Below, in pieces: positions 16,232 to 23,697 of a stretch of DNA of 64,000 nt (the stretch's first letter is position 1; each line of letters starts with the position of its first letter). The stretch spans positions 2,669,001 to 2,733,000 of the forward strand of contig NC_010505.1 of NCBI RefSeq assembly GCF_000019725.1. The letters are read 5' to 3'. The position numbers and the translations under genes were made by a program. Source of the stretch: Methylobacterium radiotolerans JCM 2831. Lineage in GTDB: Bacteria > Pseudomonadota > Alphaproteobacteria > Rhizobiales > Beijerinckiaceae. The notes under the pieces are model-generated. The model did not search any database, had not been told where the DNA came from, and saw only the letters and a program-made list of their open reading frames with translations.

Positions 16232-16482
16232 CGTCGCCCTCCGCACGGGGCGACGAGCCCGCCCTCGACGAGCTCGACGGCGGAGACCGCGTTCAGGAAG
16301 CAGAGGGCGAGGACGAACCAGTCGAACGACAGCGGCGAGGCGTCCCGGCGCCGGGCCCGGGCGGCGCGGACCGCGTCCCAGATGGCCGAGACGCTGCTCG
16401 GGCCGTCGAGCACGGCGAGGACGTCGGCGCCGACGCCGATCAGCGCCCTGTCGTGGCGCAGATGCTTGGCCGGCAGGATCAC
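16228..16482 (-). CDS. ABC-3C middle component (MC6-like)
   Basis: An 84-residue protein starting from GTG (VILPAKHLRHDRALIGVGAD). The opening LPAKH...D.AL..VGA matches the small middle component that links effector and ATPase in ABC-3C systems. I believe it belongs to the MC6 type, from memory of that family. Its GTG overlaps the effector stop (GTGA) and its TGA overlaps the ATPase ATG (ATGA), so the three proteins are translated as a unit. Confidence 0.7.
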   Translation of the reverse strand: MILPAKHLRHDRALIGVGADVLAVLDGPSSVSAIWDAVRAARARRRDASPLSFDWFVLALCFLNAVSAVELVEGGLVAPCGGRR

Positions 16483-17419
16483 GTGGCCACCTCGATGGGG
16501 CGGTCCTTGAAGACGGTGCAGGCGGTGAAGAGGTAGGCCAACAGGCTCCAGGCGGCGACATCACGCTCCTGCGTCGGGTTCCCGGTCCCCACGATGCCGT
16601 CGTACAGCCCGAGCATTACCTCGTTCGGGGTGAGGTCCTGCAGGTCGAGTTCCTTGTACCGCCGGCGGAACTCGTTCGCGATGGTGATGCCGAGGAGCGG
16701 GTTCGGGTCGTTGTCGATATGCGCCCGGACGATGTCCGAGTTGGTCTGGCCCATCGCGACCTTTCGGGCCACGGCCCCGGTGATGGCGTTGTAGCGGAGC
16801 TTGTCCCGGGGCACCGGCGCCGGCTCGTCGTCATCCGGGAGGTCGTCGGAGGTGGCCTTCACGACGGCTTGCAGGACCGCCACGACCTCGGGCGGCTGCA
16901 GGTTCTCGAAATCCGCCAGCGACGCGGCCCGCCCGATCAACCGGACGACGTCCGGCTCCTCAAGGGAGAAGATCACCTTCTTGAAGCTCATCTTCCCGAA
17001 GAAGTGCAGTTGGTGGTGCGGGTTCGCCAGCCGCAACTCCTCGATCTTCGCCGGGGCTCCGCCGTGGGCCCGTCCACGAAGTTGTGGACCATGTGCCAGC
17101 GGGTCATGCGGGCCCAATGGCGCGCCGCACCCTCGTAGTCGGTCTCCATCTTCTTCGTGAGGGTCTCGTTGACCGCCTTGCGGTTCTCGCCGCCCTTGGC
17201 CGCCCCGTAGCACTGGAAGACCTCGGCCGTGGCATGCAGGAAGCCGTCGCACTTGCGGTCGCCGGCCCGTCCGGAGGCAGCGACGCGCTCGAACCCGTCG
17301 CCGTGCCGCATCTCCATCATCGTCGCGAAGAAGTTCTCGAATTCCTCGCCGTGGGTCCGGTAGAGCTTCAGTTCGAGGGCGTCGTGCCAATCGCCTTGCT
17401 TGTCCGCGGGAATGGGCAT
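16479..17419 (-). pseudogene. ABC-3C effector: nuclease-like domain plus ABC-3C C-terminal domain, one frameshift
   Basis: The N-terminal part ([20 protein letters not shown] then [20 protein letters not shown]) has the G-D-x-K-x-D-G arrangement of restriction-endonuclease-like domains in ABC-3C effectors. The C-terminal part (RDKLRYNAITGAVARKVAMG to RRRYKELDLQDLTPNEVMLG) is the conserved ABC-3C effector C-terminal domain. The frame breaks at a GGGCCC run (17066-17071): restoring one C gives [19 protein letters not shown] and a 313-residue protein. I chose the ATG at 17419 ([10 protein letters not shown]); 17496 would add 26 residues. It is first in the three-gene operon. Confidence 0.75.
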
Positions 17420-17625
17420 GTGCCGGCAGGGCTTCTTGCTGATCGAATCGTGCGAGCGCTCAGTAGGAAGCTTAGCAGCGCACAGGGAAACCGACATCAG
17501 GCACGCCCCCGTCGGTAACAGGCGAGTTGGTACACGGTTCACCGCGAGCGTCCGGCCCTGCGTTGGGCGGACCGACCCTTCATTGAGCGGCAGCCAGTCG
17601 ACCTGGGCCTTCATCACGCCGGTTT

Positions 17626-17847
17626 TCGGCGCCAATCGGCGCGCCGAACTTCTTCGAACTCGCGGTGGCGGCCGCAATCAGCCTGTTCGGCTTCAACTCG
17701 GGCGCGGCGCCCGCCACTGTGGTCGGCGTGCTGATCGAGGTGCCGGTGATGCTCTCGGTGGTGTGGGTCGTGAACCGCAGCCAGGGGGAGTACGCGCGAG
17801 GGGCACGTCGGAAGCCGTCCTTGGAGCCGGCGTCCCGCCAAGCGTGA
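17626..17847 (+). pseudogene. Remnant of an ACR3-family arsenite exporter (C-terminal end)
   Basis: The frame reads [19 protein letters not shown], then [20 protein letters not shown], then [15 protein letters not shown]. This is the highly conserved last two membrane helices and tail of ACR3 arsenite/proton antiporters. Everything upstream (about 80% of the gene) is missing, and the DNA before 17626 is unrelated. It marks a deletion or recombination junction at the edge of the ABC-3C operon and shows that an arsenite-efflux gene was once here. Confidence 0.8.
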
Positions 17848-17970
17848 CCTTGCCGTCCGAGCCGGTCGCCGGGTCGTCCGGAAGCGCGGACGCTCCTCCA
17901 GCGGCTCCGACCGGCAAAGCCCACATCATGGCGCTGATAAGCGGGCGTTGTTGTGGTTATTGTCAAAAAC

Positions 17971-17995
17971 CCATAATATGGATGCCATGACGTCA
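17971..17995 (+). promoter_or_regulatory. Palindromes in the fic promoter region
   Basis: CCATAATATGG (11-bp palindrome containing a -10-like ATAATA) and TGACGTCA (8-bp palindrome) lie 8-32 bases upstream of the fic start codon. They suggest an autoregulated promoter, but the binding factor is unknown. Confidence 0.35.
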
Positions 17996-18002
17996 CCATA
18001 GG

Positions 18003-19250
18003 ATGGCTTTTGTGAACCGGGATCGCCTGACCCACGCCGTACGGCAGCGCCTGGTTCGCCTCCCGGCCCCGCACGACAGCCACTACGGCGTGGTGCCGCT
18101 TCCCCCGCCCGAGAACCACGTGTCGCTCGACGGGACGCTGGACCGCCTGGTCGCGGCCAGCGCCGCCCTCGGGAAGGTGCAGGCCATCGCCCGGGAGATG
18201 GCCGACCCCTACCTGATCAGCCGCATCCTCAAGCGTCAGGAGGCGGTGAGCTCGTCCTCCATCGAGGGGACCAACAGCACGCTCGACGAGCTCCTCGCCG
18301 TCGAGGACGCCGACGAGGACGGGCGGTCCGAGGTGCGGCAGGTCCGCGACTACGCGCAACTCTTGGACCGGGTGCTGCCGGATGCGATGGAGCGTGGCTA
18401 CGGGGTCTTCGACCTCGACCTGGTCCGGCGCCTGCACGCGGAGGTGATGAGGTCGGACACGGACTACAAGGACGTGCCCGGCGAGCTTCGCGACAGCGTG
18501 GTCTGGATCGGCGGCAAGGGCCACATCGCCTACTCCACCTGGAATCCCCCGCCCCCCGCCCAGGTCCTTCCCTGCCTTCTCGAAACCATCGACTACCTGC
18601 GGAACGAGGGCATGCAGTCCATGACGCAGAACCTCGTGGTCCGCATGGCGGTGGCGCACGCGCACTTCGAGGCGGTGCACCCGTTCAGGGACGGCAACGG
18701 TCGCGTCGGGCGCCTGCTGCTGCCGCTGATGATGGCCGCGGAGGGGCAAGTGCCCCTCTACCTCTCGCCCTACATCGACGCGCACAAGGACGACTATTAC
18801 GCGGCCCTGAAGGGCGCGCAGCAGCGGCTCGAATGGGAGGCCATCGTCGGCTTCGTCTCCGATGCGGTGGTCGCCACGGTGGACGAGTTGCTGGTCACGC
18901 GCGCGGCCCTCGCCACATTGCGCGAGGATTGGACCGGCCGCCGCAGGTTCCGGAAGGGCGCGGCCTCGACGCGCGCGCTCGACCTGATCACCGACCACCC
19001 GGTCCTCACGGTGAAGCGCCTGGCCGGCCTGCTCGACGTCACCGTCGCGCAGGCGAACCAAGCGGTCGAGCAACTCGTCGAAGCGGGCATCCTCTCCGAG
19101 CGCACGGGCTACGCCCGCAACCGCATCTTCGCCGCGGCGGAGGTGCTCACCATCGTGAACAGGCCCTTCGGGCATCCTCCCGCACTTCCCGCGCAGGACG
19201 ATGAGGCGGAGCCGGCCGAAGAGGCAGGGTCCTTCGGCTTCACGCGCTGA
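18003..19250 (+). CDS. Fic-domain protein (predicted AMP-transferase)
   Basis: A 415-residue Fic protein. The catalytic loop HPFRDGNGRVGR (residues 226-237) has every residue of the HxFx(D/E)GNGRxxR motif, so transfer of AMP from ATP to a hydroxyl side chain is expected. The N-terminal SSIEGTN (residues 85-91) matches the inhibitory (S/T)xxxE(G/N) helix, so the enzyme should be self-inhibited. The C-terminal part (DHPVLTVKRLAGLLDVTVAQ) is a winged helix, as in many stand-alone Fic proteins. It lies beside the ABC-3C operon and the ACR3 remnant; the target is unknown. Confidence 0.9.
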   Translation: MAFVNRDRLTHAVRQRLVRLPAPHDSHYGVVPLPPPENHVSLDGTLDRLVAASAALGKVQAIAREMADPYLISRILKRQEAVSSSSIEGTNSTLDELLAVEDADEDGRSEVRQVRDYAQLLDRVLPDAMERGYGVFDLDLVRRLHAEVMRSDTDYKDVPGELRDSVVWIGGKGHIAYSTWNPPPPAQVLPCLLETIDYLRNEGMQSMTQNLVVRMAVAHAHFEAVHPFRDGNGRVGRLLLPLMMAAEGQVPLYLSPYIDAHKDDYYAALKGAQQRLEWEAIVGFVSDAVVATVDELLVTRAALATLREDWTGRRRFRKGAASTRALDLITDHPVLTVKRLAGLLDVTVAQANQAVEQLVEAGILSERTGYARNRIFAAAEVLTIVNRPFGHPPALPAQDDEAEPAEEAGSFGFTR

Positions 19251-19302
19251 GGTTGCCCCTGGCCGGCACCCGCGAAGACGCGTCCCCTTCGTTCCAAGCC
19301 GA

Positions 19303-19521
19303 TCAACCGCGACGCCGGTCCGCACGCGGTCGGTCAGCCTCGGCGTTCGTCCCGGCGACCTGACCGATCCGGCGCGGCAACTCGCGCGCGAGTGCGGTCC
19401 GCCGGAAGGGGGGCATCTTCCGCCAAGCCCGGATCTCCGGAACCGTGCGGCCGCAGCCCAGGCACCACCCCGTCTTGCCATCGAACCGGCAGACCGAGAT
19501 GCAGGGGTCGTCCTTCTTCAT
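19303..19521 (-). CDS. DUF1289 small cysteine-rich protein
   Basis: A 72-residue protein with Cys at 7, 11, 20 and 23 in the pattern CISVCRFDGKTGWCLGCGRT, followed by EIRAW. This is the DUF1289 signature, thought to bind zinc or an iron-sulfur cluster. The longer frame upstream is a shadow of the RcnR gene, so the start is placed at MKKDDPC. It is transcribed away from rcnR. Confidence 0.85.
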   Translation of the reverse strand: MKKDDPCISVCRFDGKTGWCLGCGRTVPEIRAWRKMPPFRRTALARELPRRIGQVAGTNAEADRPRADRRRG

Positions 19522-19570
19522 GGTAGGGCGTTCTCCCGCCGAGCGGCGAATTCCGCTCGACATCAGATAG

Positions 19571-19588
19571 GGTACCCCCCTATATATC
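19571..19588 (+). promoter_or_regulatory. Probable RcnR operator and promoter
   Basis: TACCCCCCTATATAT overlaps a -10-like TATATA about 30 bases before rcnR. CsoR/RcnR-family repressors recognise G/C tracts flanked by TA-rich ends (for example TACT-G6-N-AGTA in E. coli), and this C6 tract flanked by TA fits. It would control rcnR-rcnA. Confidence 0.6.
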
Positions 19589-19612
19589 ATCGAGGACGCG
19601 AAAGCCGACCCC

Positions 19613-19891
19613 ATGGCCCACACGATCAAGGACAAGACCAAGCTCCTGGCGCGAGTGCGTCGGATCAAGGGACAGGCGGAGGCCGTCGAACGGGCCCTGG
19701 AGGCCGAGCTCGGCTGCACGGACGTCCTGATGCTGGTCGCCTCGATGCGCGGGGCCATCAACGGCCTGACCGCCGAGCTGATGGAAGACCACATCCGCCA
19801 CCACGTCGTGAACCCGGACGCCGAGCCGGACGCCGAGCGCGCCCGGGGCGCGGCCGAGCTGATCGAGGTGGTGCGGACCTATCTCAAGTGA
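19613..19891 (+). CDS. rcnR: RcnR-type nickel/cobalt-sensing repressor
   Basis: A 92-residue all-helical regulator of the CsoR/RcnR family. His3, Cys35, His60 and His64 are all present at the positions that bind Ni(II)/Co(II) in E. coli RcnR (MAHT; ELGCTD; EDHIRHHVV), which separates it from the formaldehyde sensor FrmR and the Cu(I) sensor CsoR. It should repress itself and rcnA until nickel or cobalt binds. It lies nine bases before rcnA, with a C6-tract operator upstream. Confidence 0.88.
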   Translation: MAHTIKDKTKLLARVRRIKGQAEAVERALEAELGCTDVLMLVASMRGAINGLTAELMEDHIRHHVVNPDAEPDAERARGAAELIEVVRTYLK

Positions 19892-19900
19892 CGAGACCCC

Positions 19901-21016
19901 ATGACCTCCTTGCCTGACCTGCTTCAGCAGGGGACCGCGCATGCCTGGTTGTTCGTGCCGAGCGCGATCCTGCTCGGCGCCCTGCACGGCCTGGAGCCGG
20001 GCCACTCGAAGACGATGATGGCCGCCTTCATCGTCGCGGTCCGGGGCACGGTCACCCAGGCGGTCCTGCTCGGGCTTGCGGCGACGCTCTCGCACACGGC
20101 CGTGGTGTGGGCCATCGCGCTCGCCGGCCAGTACCTCGGTCAGGAATGGGGCGGCGAAGCGAGCGAGCCGTACTTTCAGCTCGCCTCCGCGGTACTCATC
20201 GTCGGCATCGCGGCCTGGATGGCGTGGCGCACATGGCGCGAGCAGCACCACGACCATCACCACCATCACGACGAGGCGAAGCACGTCCCGACCCGGAATG
20301 GCTTGCTGACGCTGGAGGTATTCGAGGACGGTGTGCCGCCGCGCTGGCGCGTCAGGGCCGAGCGTGGAGCGCTGCCAGCCACCGGGGACCTGACCGTCGA
20401 GACGGTCCGGCCCGATGGCGGACGTCAGACCTTCGCCTTCGCCAACGGGGGCGAGTTCCTGGAGAGCCTTGAGGAGATTCCAAAGCCGCACGCCTTCACG
20501 GCGCGGCTGCACATGGATGGACCGTCCGGGGTCGAAGTGCACGAGGTCGCGTTCGAGGAGCACAACCACGATCACATGAACCTGGGCGACGAGGACGACG
20601 CCCATGCTCGCGCCCACGCGGAGGACATCCGTCGCCGCTTCTCGGGCAGGCAGGTGACGACCGGCCAGATCGTCATGTTCGGCCTGACGGGCGGGCTGAT
20701 CCCATGCCCGGCCGCCATCACCGTCCTGCTTCTGTGCATCCAGCTCAAGCAGTTCGGCCTTGGCTTCGCACTGGTCGTCTGTTTCAGCGTCGGCTTGGCG
20801 CTCACGATGGTCTCAGCCGGCGTCATCGCGGCGCTCAGCGTTCGGCACGTGGCGACCCGCTGGTCCGGCTTCAGTGCGTTCGCCCGGCGGGCCCCCTACG
20901 CGTCGGCCGCCTTGATCGTGCTGGTTGGCCTCTACACGGGCTGGCTCGGCTGGGAGGGCATTCGACACAGCCATCAGGACCACGCCGCCACGTGGGTCAC
21001 ATCCATCCCGGCCTGA
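19901..21016 (+). CDS. rcnA: Nickel/cobalt efflux protein RcnA
   Basis: A 371-residue inner-membrane exporter of the NiCoT/RcnA family. The first helix pair carries HGLEPGHSKTMMAAF (residues 29-43), the family's signature. A cytoplasmic or periplasmic His-rich loop follows (EQHHDHHHHHDEAKH, about residues 114-128), and a later helix carries GGLIPCPAAITVLLLCIQLK. It pumps Ni(II)/Co(II) out of the cytoplasm. The large insert of about 100 residues between the halves, ending in another His-rich stretch (HNHDHMN), is longer than in E. coli RcnA. Confidence 0.92.
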   Translation: MTSLPDLLQQGTAHAWLFVPSAILLGALHGLEPGHSKTMMAAFIVAVRGTVTQAVLLGLAATLSHTAVVWAIALAGQYLGQEWGGEASEPYFQLASAVLIVGIAAWMAWRTWREQHHDHHHHHDEAKHVPTRNGLLTLEVFEDGVPPRWRVRAERGALPATGDLTVETVRPDGGRQTFAFANGGEFLESLEEIPKPHAFTARLHMDGPSGVEVHEVAFEEHNHDHMNLGDEDDAHARAHAEDIRRRFSGRQVTTGQIVMFGLTGGLIPCPAAITVLLLCIQLKQFGLGFALVVCFSVGLALTMVSAGVIAALSVRHVATRWSGFSAFARRAPYASAALIVLVGLYTGWLGWEGIRHSHQDHAATWVTSIPA

Positions 21017-21033
21017 CAGTCCCGTGCCGGCTC

Positions 21034-21055
21034 TTGACCTTCCCACTATGGGAAG
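21034..21055 (+). promoter_or_regulatory. CueR/HmrR-type operator upstream of the metal chaperone gene
   Basis: TTGACCTTCCCACTATGGGAAG contains the ACCTTCC/GGGAAG dyad of Cu(I)-responsive MerR operators with TTGACC as the -35 box. It resembles the site at 28436 beside the MerR-type gene, so the two loci may form one regulon. Confidence 0.65.
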
Positions 21056-21092
21056 CCCCATCTGGGTGTGACGTCATCCAAGGGAGTGCGTC

Positions 21093-21305
21093 ATGCATCG
21101 CTTCAAGGTCGAGAAGATGGGCTGCGGCGGCTGCGCCAAGTCGGTGACCCGCGCGGTCCAGGGCATAGAGCCGAACGCCCGGGTCGAGGTCGACCTCGGG
21201 GCCAAGCTCGTCACGGTGTCGGGCGCCTCCGTCCCGGCAGACCGGATCGCCCAGGCCATCGCGGCCGTCGGCTTCCCGGCCGAGCCGATGTCGGCGGCGG
21301 CTTGA
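21093..21305 (+). CDS. Heavy-metal-associated (HMA) domain chaperone, CopZ-like
   Basis: A 70-residue single HMA domain with the metal-binding loop MGCGGC (Cys11, Cys14). It should carry Cu(I) or another soft metal in the cytoplasm and hand it to an exporter. The sequence is short of the usual MxCxxC by having Gly before the first Cys, which still matches the family. A Cu(I)-type MerR operator lies about 40 bases upstream, which supports copper rather than nickel. Confidence 0.85.
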   Translation: MHRFKVEKMGCGGCAKSVTRAVQGIEPNARVEVDLGAKLVTVSGASVPADRIAQAIAAVGFPAEPMSAAA

Positions 21306-21396
21306 AGTCCCCGGCCGGAAACCAAACCTGCAGCCCCGCATTCATGTCCGAGCCGCGGCCATGGTCCTGCCGCGCGAACCGGTTTAACGTCGAACC

Positions 21397-21852
21397 ATGA
21401 GCCTTGACCGGCAGATCGTGCGGCTGATGGCGGCGATGATCCTCGCGATCATCGCCTACGTCGCGCCGTCCGCCGTCCAGGCCCACGAGGGCCACGCCCA
21501 CCACGGCCACCACATGGCCGCGGCCCAGCCCAAGCCGGCCGCCCCGGTCGCGAAGACCGTGGCCGTACCGGCGAAGCCCGCGATGCGTGCCGAGGCCCCG
21601 GCGTGGTCCGAGGTTCCGCTCGTCGCCGTCGAGATGGCGCGCATCGAGCCGACCGAGGACGGTTGCTGCCGGCCGAACTGCAAGACCCGCTGCTGTGGGA
21701 CGATGGCGTGCTGCGCCACCGGCGTCCTCGGTGGCCCCCTCGGGCTGGCGCCGTCCCTGTTCCGCGCCGTGACGCTGGTCCCGCGCGACGTCGCCGGCCC
21801 CGCCGGCATCGGCCCCGAGGCCCTGCCCAAGCCCCCACGAACCCTCGCGTGA
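21397..21852 (+). CDS. Exported His- and Cys-rich protein of the metal cluster
   Basis: A 151-residue protein with an N-terminal signal/anchor (MAAMILAIIAYVAPSAVQA) followed by HEGHAHHGHHM, a strong metal-binding patch. Near residue 90 it has CCRPNCKTRCCGTMACC, eight cysteines in 17 residues, suited to binding several soft metal ions. I know no named family. Its place in front of the RND adaptor suggests a periplasmic metal sponge or donor. Confidence 0.7.
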   Translation: MSLDRQIVRLMAAMILAIIAYVAPSAVQAHEGHAHHGHHMAAAQPKPAAPVAKTVAVPAKPAMRAEAPAWSEVPLVAVEMARIEPTEDGCCRPNCKTRCCGTMACCATGVLGGPLGLAPSLFRAVTLVPRDVAGPAGIGPEALPKPPRTLA

Positions 21853-21938
21853 GATGAGGCGCGCCTGAGGCGCGCGACACCCGAGGTGCGCCCTCCGTGG
21901 CCGCACCCGGCATCCCATCCGCCGAGGACACCGTTTCC

Positions 21939-23684
21939 ATGTCGACCCGTCTTGCCGCCGCCCTGCGCGTGGTGGCGCTGCTCGCCGCCGTTCTGGCGGG
22001 GCCCGCGCTCGCCCACGAGGGCCACGACCACGGCGCCGCCCAGCCGCCCGTCTCGAAGACCATCGCCCCGCGCGGCGAGGCGCTCTCGGACACCTTCGAA
22101 CTCGTCGCCATCCCGCGCGACGGCACCCTGACGCTCTTCCTCGACCGCTTTCGGACCAACGAGCCGGTGAACAGCGCGACCGTCGAGGTCGAGACCCCGG
22201 ACGGTCCCAAGGTCGCGACCGCCACGGCCGAGGGCGGCTACGCTCTGCCCGCCGCTTGGCTGTCGAAGTCCGGGCGGCACGAGTTCGCCGTCACCGTCAC
22301 GGCGGGCACGGACGTCGACGTCCTGCCCGTCACGGTCACCGTCCCGGACGGGAAGGCCATGGCGGGGCCGGCCGCGGCCGCACCCTCGGCGGCCCCGCTG
22401 CGGTCCGCGACGGCGCGCGTCTCGGAGGCCGCCCGAGCCGTCCGCACGCGCATCGCGGAGAAGGACCCGACCCTCCTCGCGGCGGTCGCCGTCGCGTTCC
22501 TCCTCGGCATGCTCGTGACCGGGCTCGCGCGGGGGCGCCGCAGCGCCCCGGCGCTGGCGCTGCTCGCCGTCGGCATAACCCTGGTGCTGGGCACCGCCGC
22601 CTTCGCGCACGGCGACGAGGACCACGGCGCCCCCGTGCAAGGGGCCGCGCTGACCGAGCCGCGGCAGGTCGCTCCCGGCTCATCCGATCTCGCCCAGCGC
22701 CTGCCCGATGGCTCGGTCTTCGTGCCGAAGCCCACTCAGCGGCTCCTGGTCCTGCGCACGGCCATGACCGAGCAGGGTAGGTTCCACCGCTCGGTCGAGC
22801 TCCCGGGCCGCATCATCCCGGACCCCAACGCCAGCGGCGTCGTGCAGTCCTCGGTCGGGGGCCGCCTGTCGCCGCCCCCTTCCGGCATCTTTCCGCGCCT
22901 CGGCACGAAGGTGCGCAAGGGCGACGTGCTCGCCACCGTCACCCCGCCGATCCAGGCGGTCGACGTCTCGGACATGCGCCAGACCCAGGGAAACCTCGAT
23001 CAGCAGATCTCCATCGTCGAGCGCCGGGTCGACCGCTACAAGCGACTCGCGCTCACCGGTGCGGTGGCCCAGACCCAGCTCGACGACGCCCTGGCCGAGC
23101 TCCAGGGCCTCCAGGACCGGCGCGCGGCCCTCGACAAGATCCGGCAGCAGCCCGAGCCGCTCGTGTCGCCCGTCGACGGCGTGGTCGCGCAGGCCGCGGC
23201 CGTGGCCGGCCAGATGGCCAGCCCCGGGCAAATGGTCTTCCAGATCGTCGATCCGAACCGCCTCTGGGTCGAGGCGCTGAGCTTCGACGCCCTGACACCG
23301 GCGCAGAACGCCACCGCCCGGCTCGCGGACGGACGGACCCTGAAGCTCGCCTACCAGGGCTCGGGCCTCGCCGACCGCAACCAAGCCATCCCGGTCCAGT
23401 TCGCCGTCCAGGGTGACGCCTCGGGCCTGCGGGTCGGGCAGTTCGTCACCGTCCTCGCCGGCACCGACCGCGAGCAGACCGGCCTGGCGCTGCCGCGCGC
23501 GGCGGTCGTGCGCACCGGCAACGGGCAGGACGTCGTCTACGAGCACACAACCGCCGAGCGCTTCGAGGCGCGGCCGGTCCGGGTCGAGCCGCTCGACGGC
23601 GGCCGCGTGCTGGTGGCGGAGGGGGTCGGGCCCGGTAAGCGGGTCGTGACCCAGGGTGCCGAACTCCTCGACCAGGTCCGCTGA
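21939..23684 (+). CDS. RND efflux periplasmic adaptor with unusual N-terminal extension
   Basis: A 581-residue membrane-fusion protein of the CusB/CzcB group. The start is [20 protein letters not shown], a signal peptide followed by HEGHDHG. Residues 45-135 look like a beta-sandwich, and two hydrophobic segments follow (about 178-197 and 204-223) before a second HGDEDHG. The typical adaptor then begins near 260: the barrel/lipoyl half ([20 protein letters not shown]), the helical hairpin ([20 protein letters not shown]) and the second lipoyl half ([17 protein letters not shown]). Usual CzcB proteins are near 400-500 residues, so the extension is notable. The next gene encodes its pump. Confidence 0.88.
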   Translation: MSTRLAAALRVVALLAAVLAGPALAHEGHDHGAAQPPVSKTIAPRGEALSDTFELVAIPRDGTLTLFLDRFRTNEPVNSATVEVETPDGPKVATATAEGGYALPAAWLSKSGRHEFAVTVTAGTDVDVLPVTVTVPDGKAMAGPAAAAPSAAPLRSATARVSEAARAVRTRIAEKDPTLLAAVAVAFLLGMLVTGLARGRRSAPALALLAVGITLVLGTAAFAHGDEDHGAPVQGAALTEPRQVAPGSSDLAQRLPDGSVFVPKPTQRLLVLRTAMTEQGRFHRSVELPGRIIPDPNASGVVQSSVGGRLSPPPSGIFPRLGTKVRKGDVLATVTPPIQAVDVSDMRQTQGNLDQQISIVERRVDRYKRLALTGAVAQTQLDDALAELQGLQDRRAALDKIRQQPEPLVSPVDGVVAQAAAVAGQMASPGQMVFQIVDPNRLWVEALSFDALTPAQNATARLADGRTLKLAYQGSGLADRNQAIPVQFAVQGDASGLRVGQFVTVLAGTDREQTGLALPRAAVVRTGNGQDVVYEHTTAERFEARPVRVEPLDGGRVLVAEGVGPGKRVVTQGAELLDQVR

Positions 23685-23697
23685 GGAGGGCCGCCCG

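Noticed and set aside
17580..19481. A very long minus-strand open frame opposite the Fic gene.
   Set aside because: Arg/Pro/His-rich composition and complete overlap with a clear Fic protein mark it as a GC-skew shadow.
21381..21396. GGTTTAACGTCGAACC as a third metal operator before the 151-residue exported protein.
   Set aside because: Only the outer four bases of each arm pair, and it does not match the MerR-type dyads, so it was not listed as an operator.
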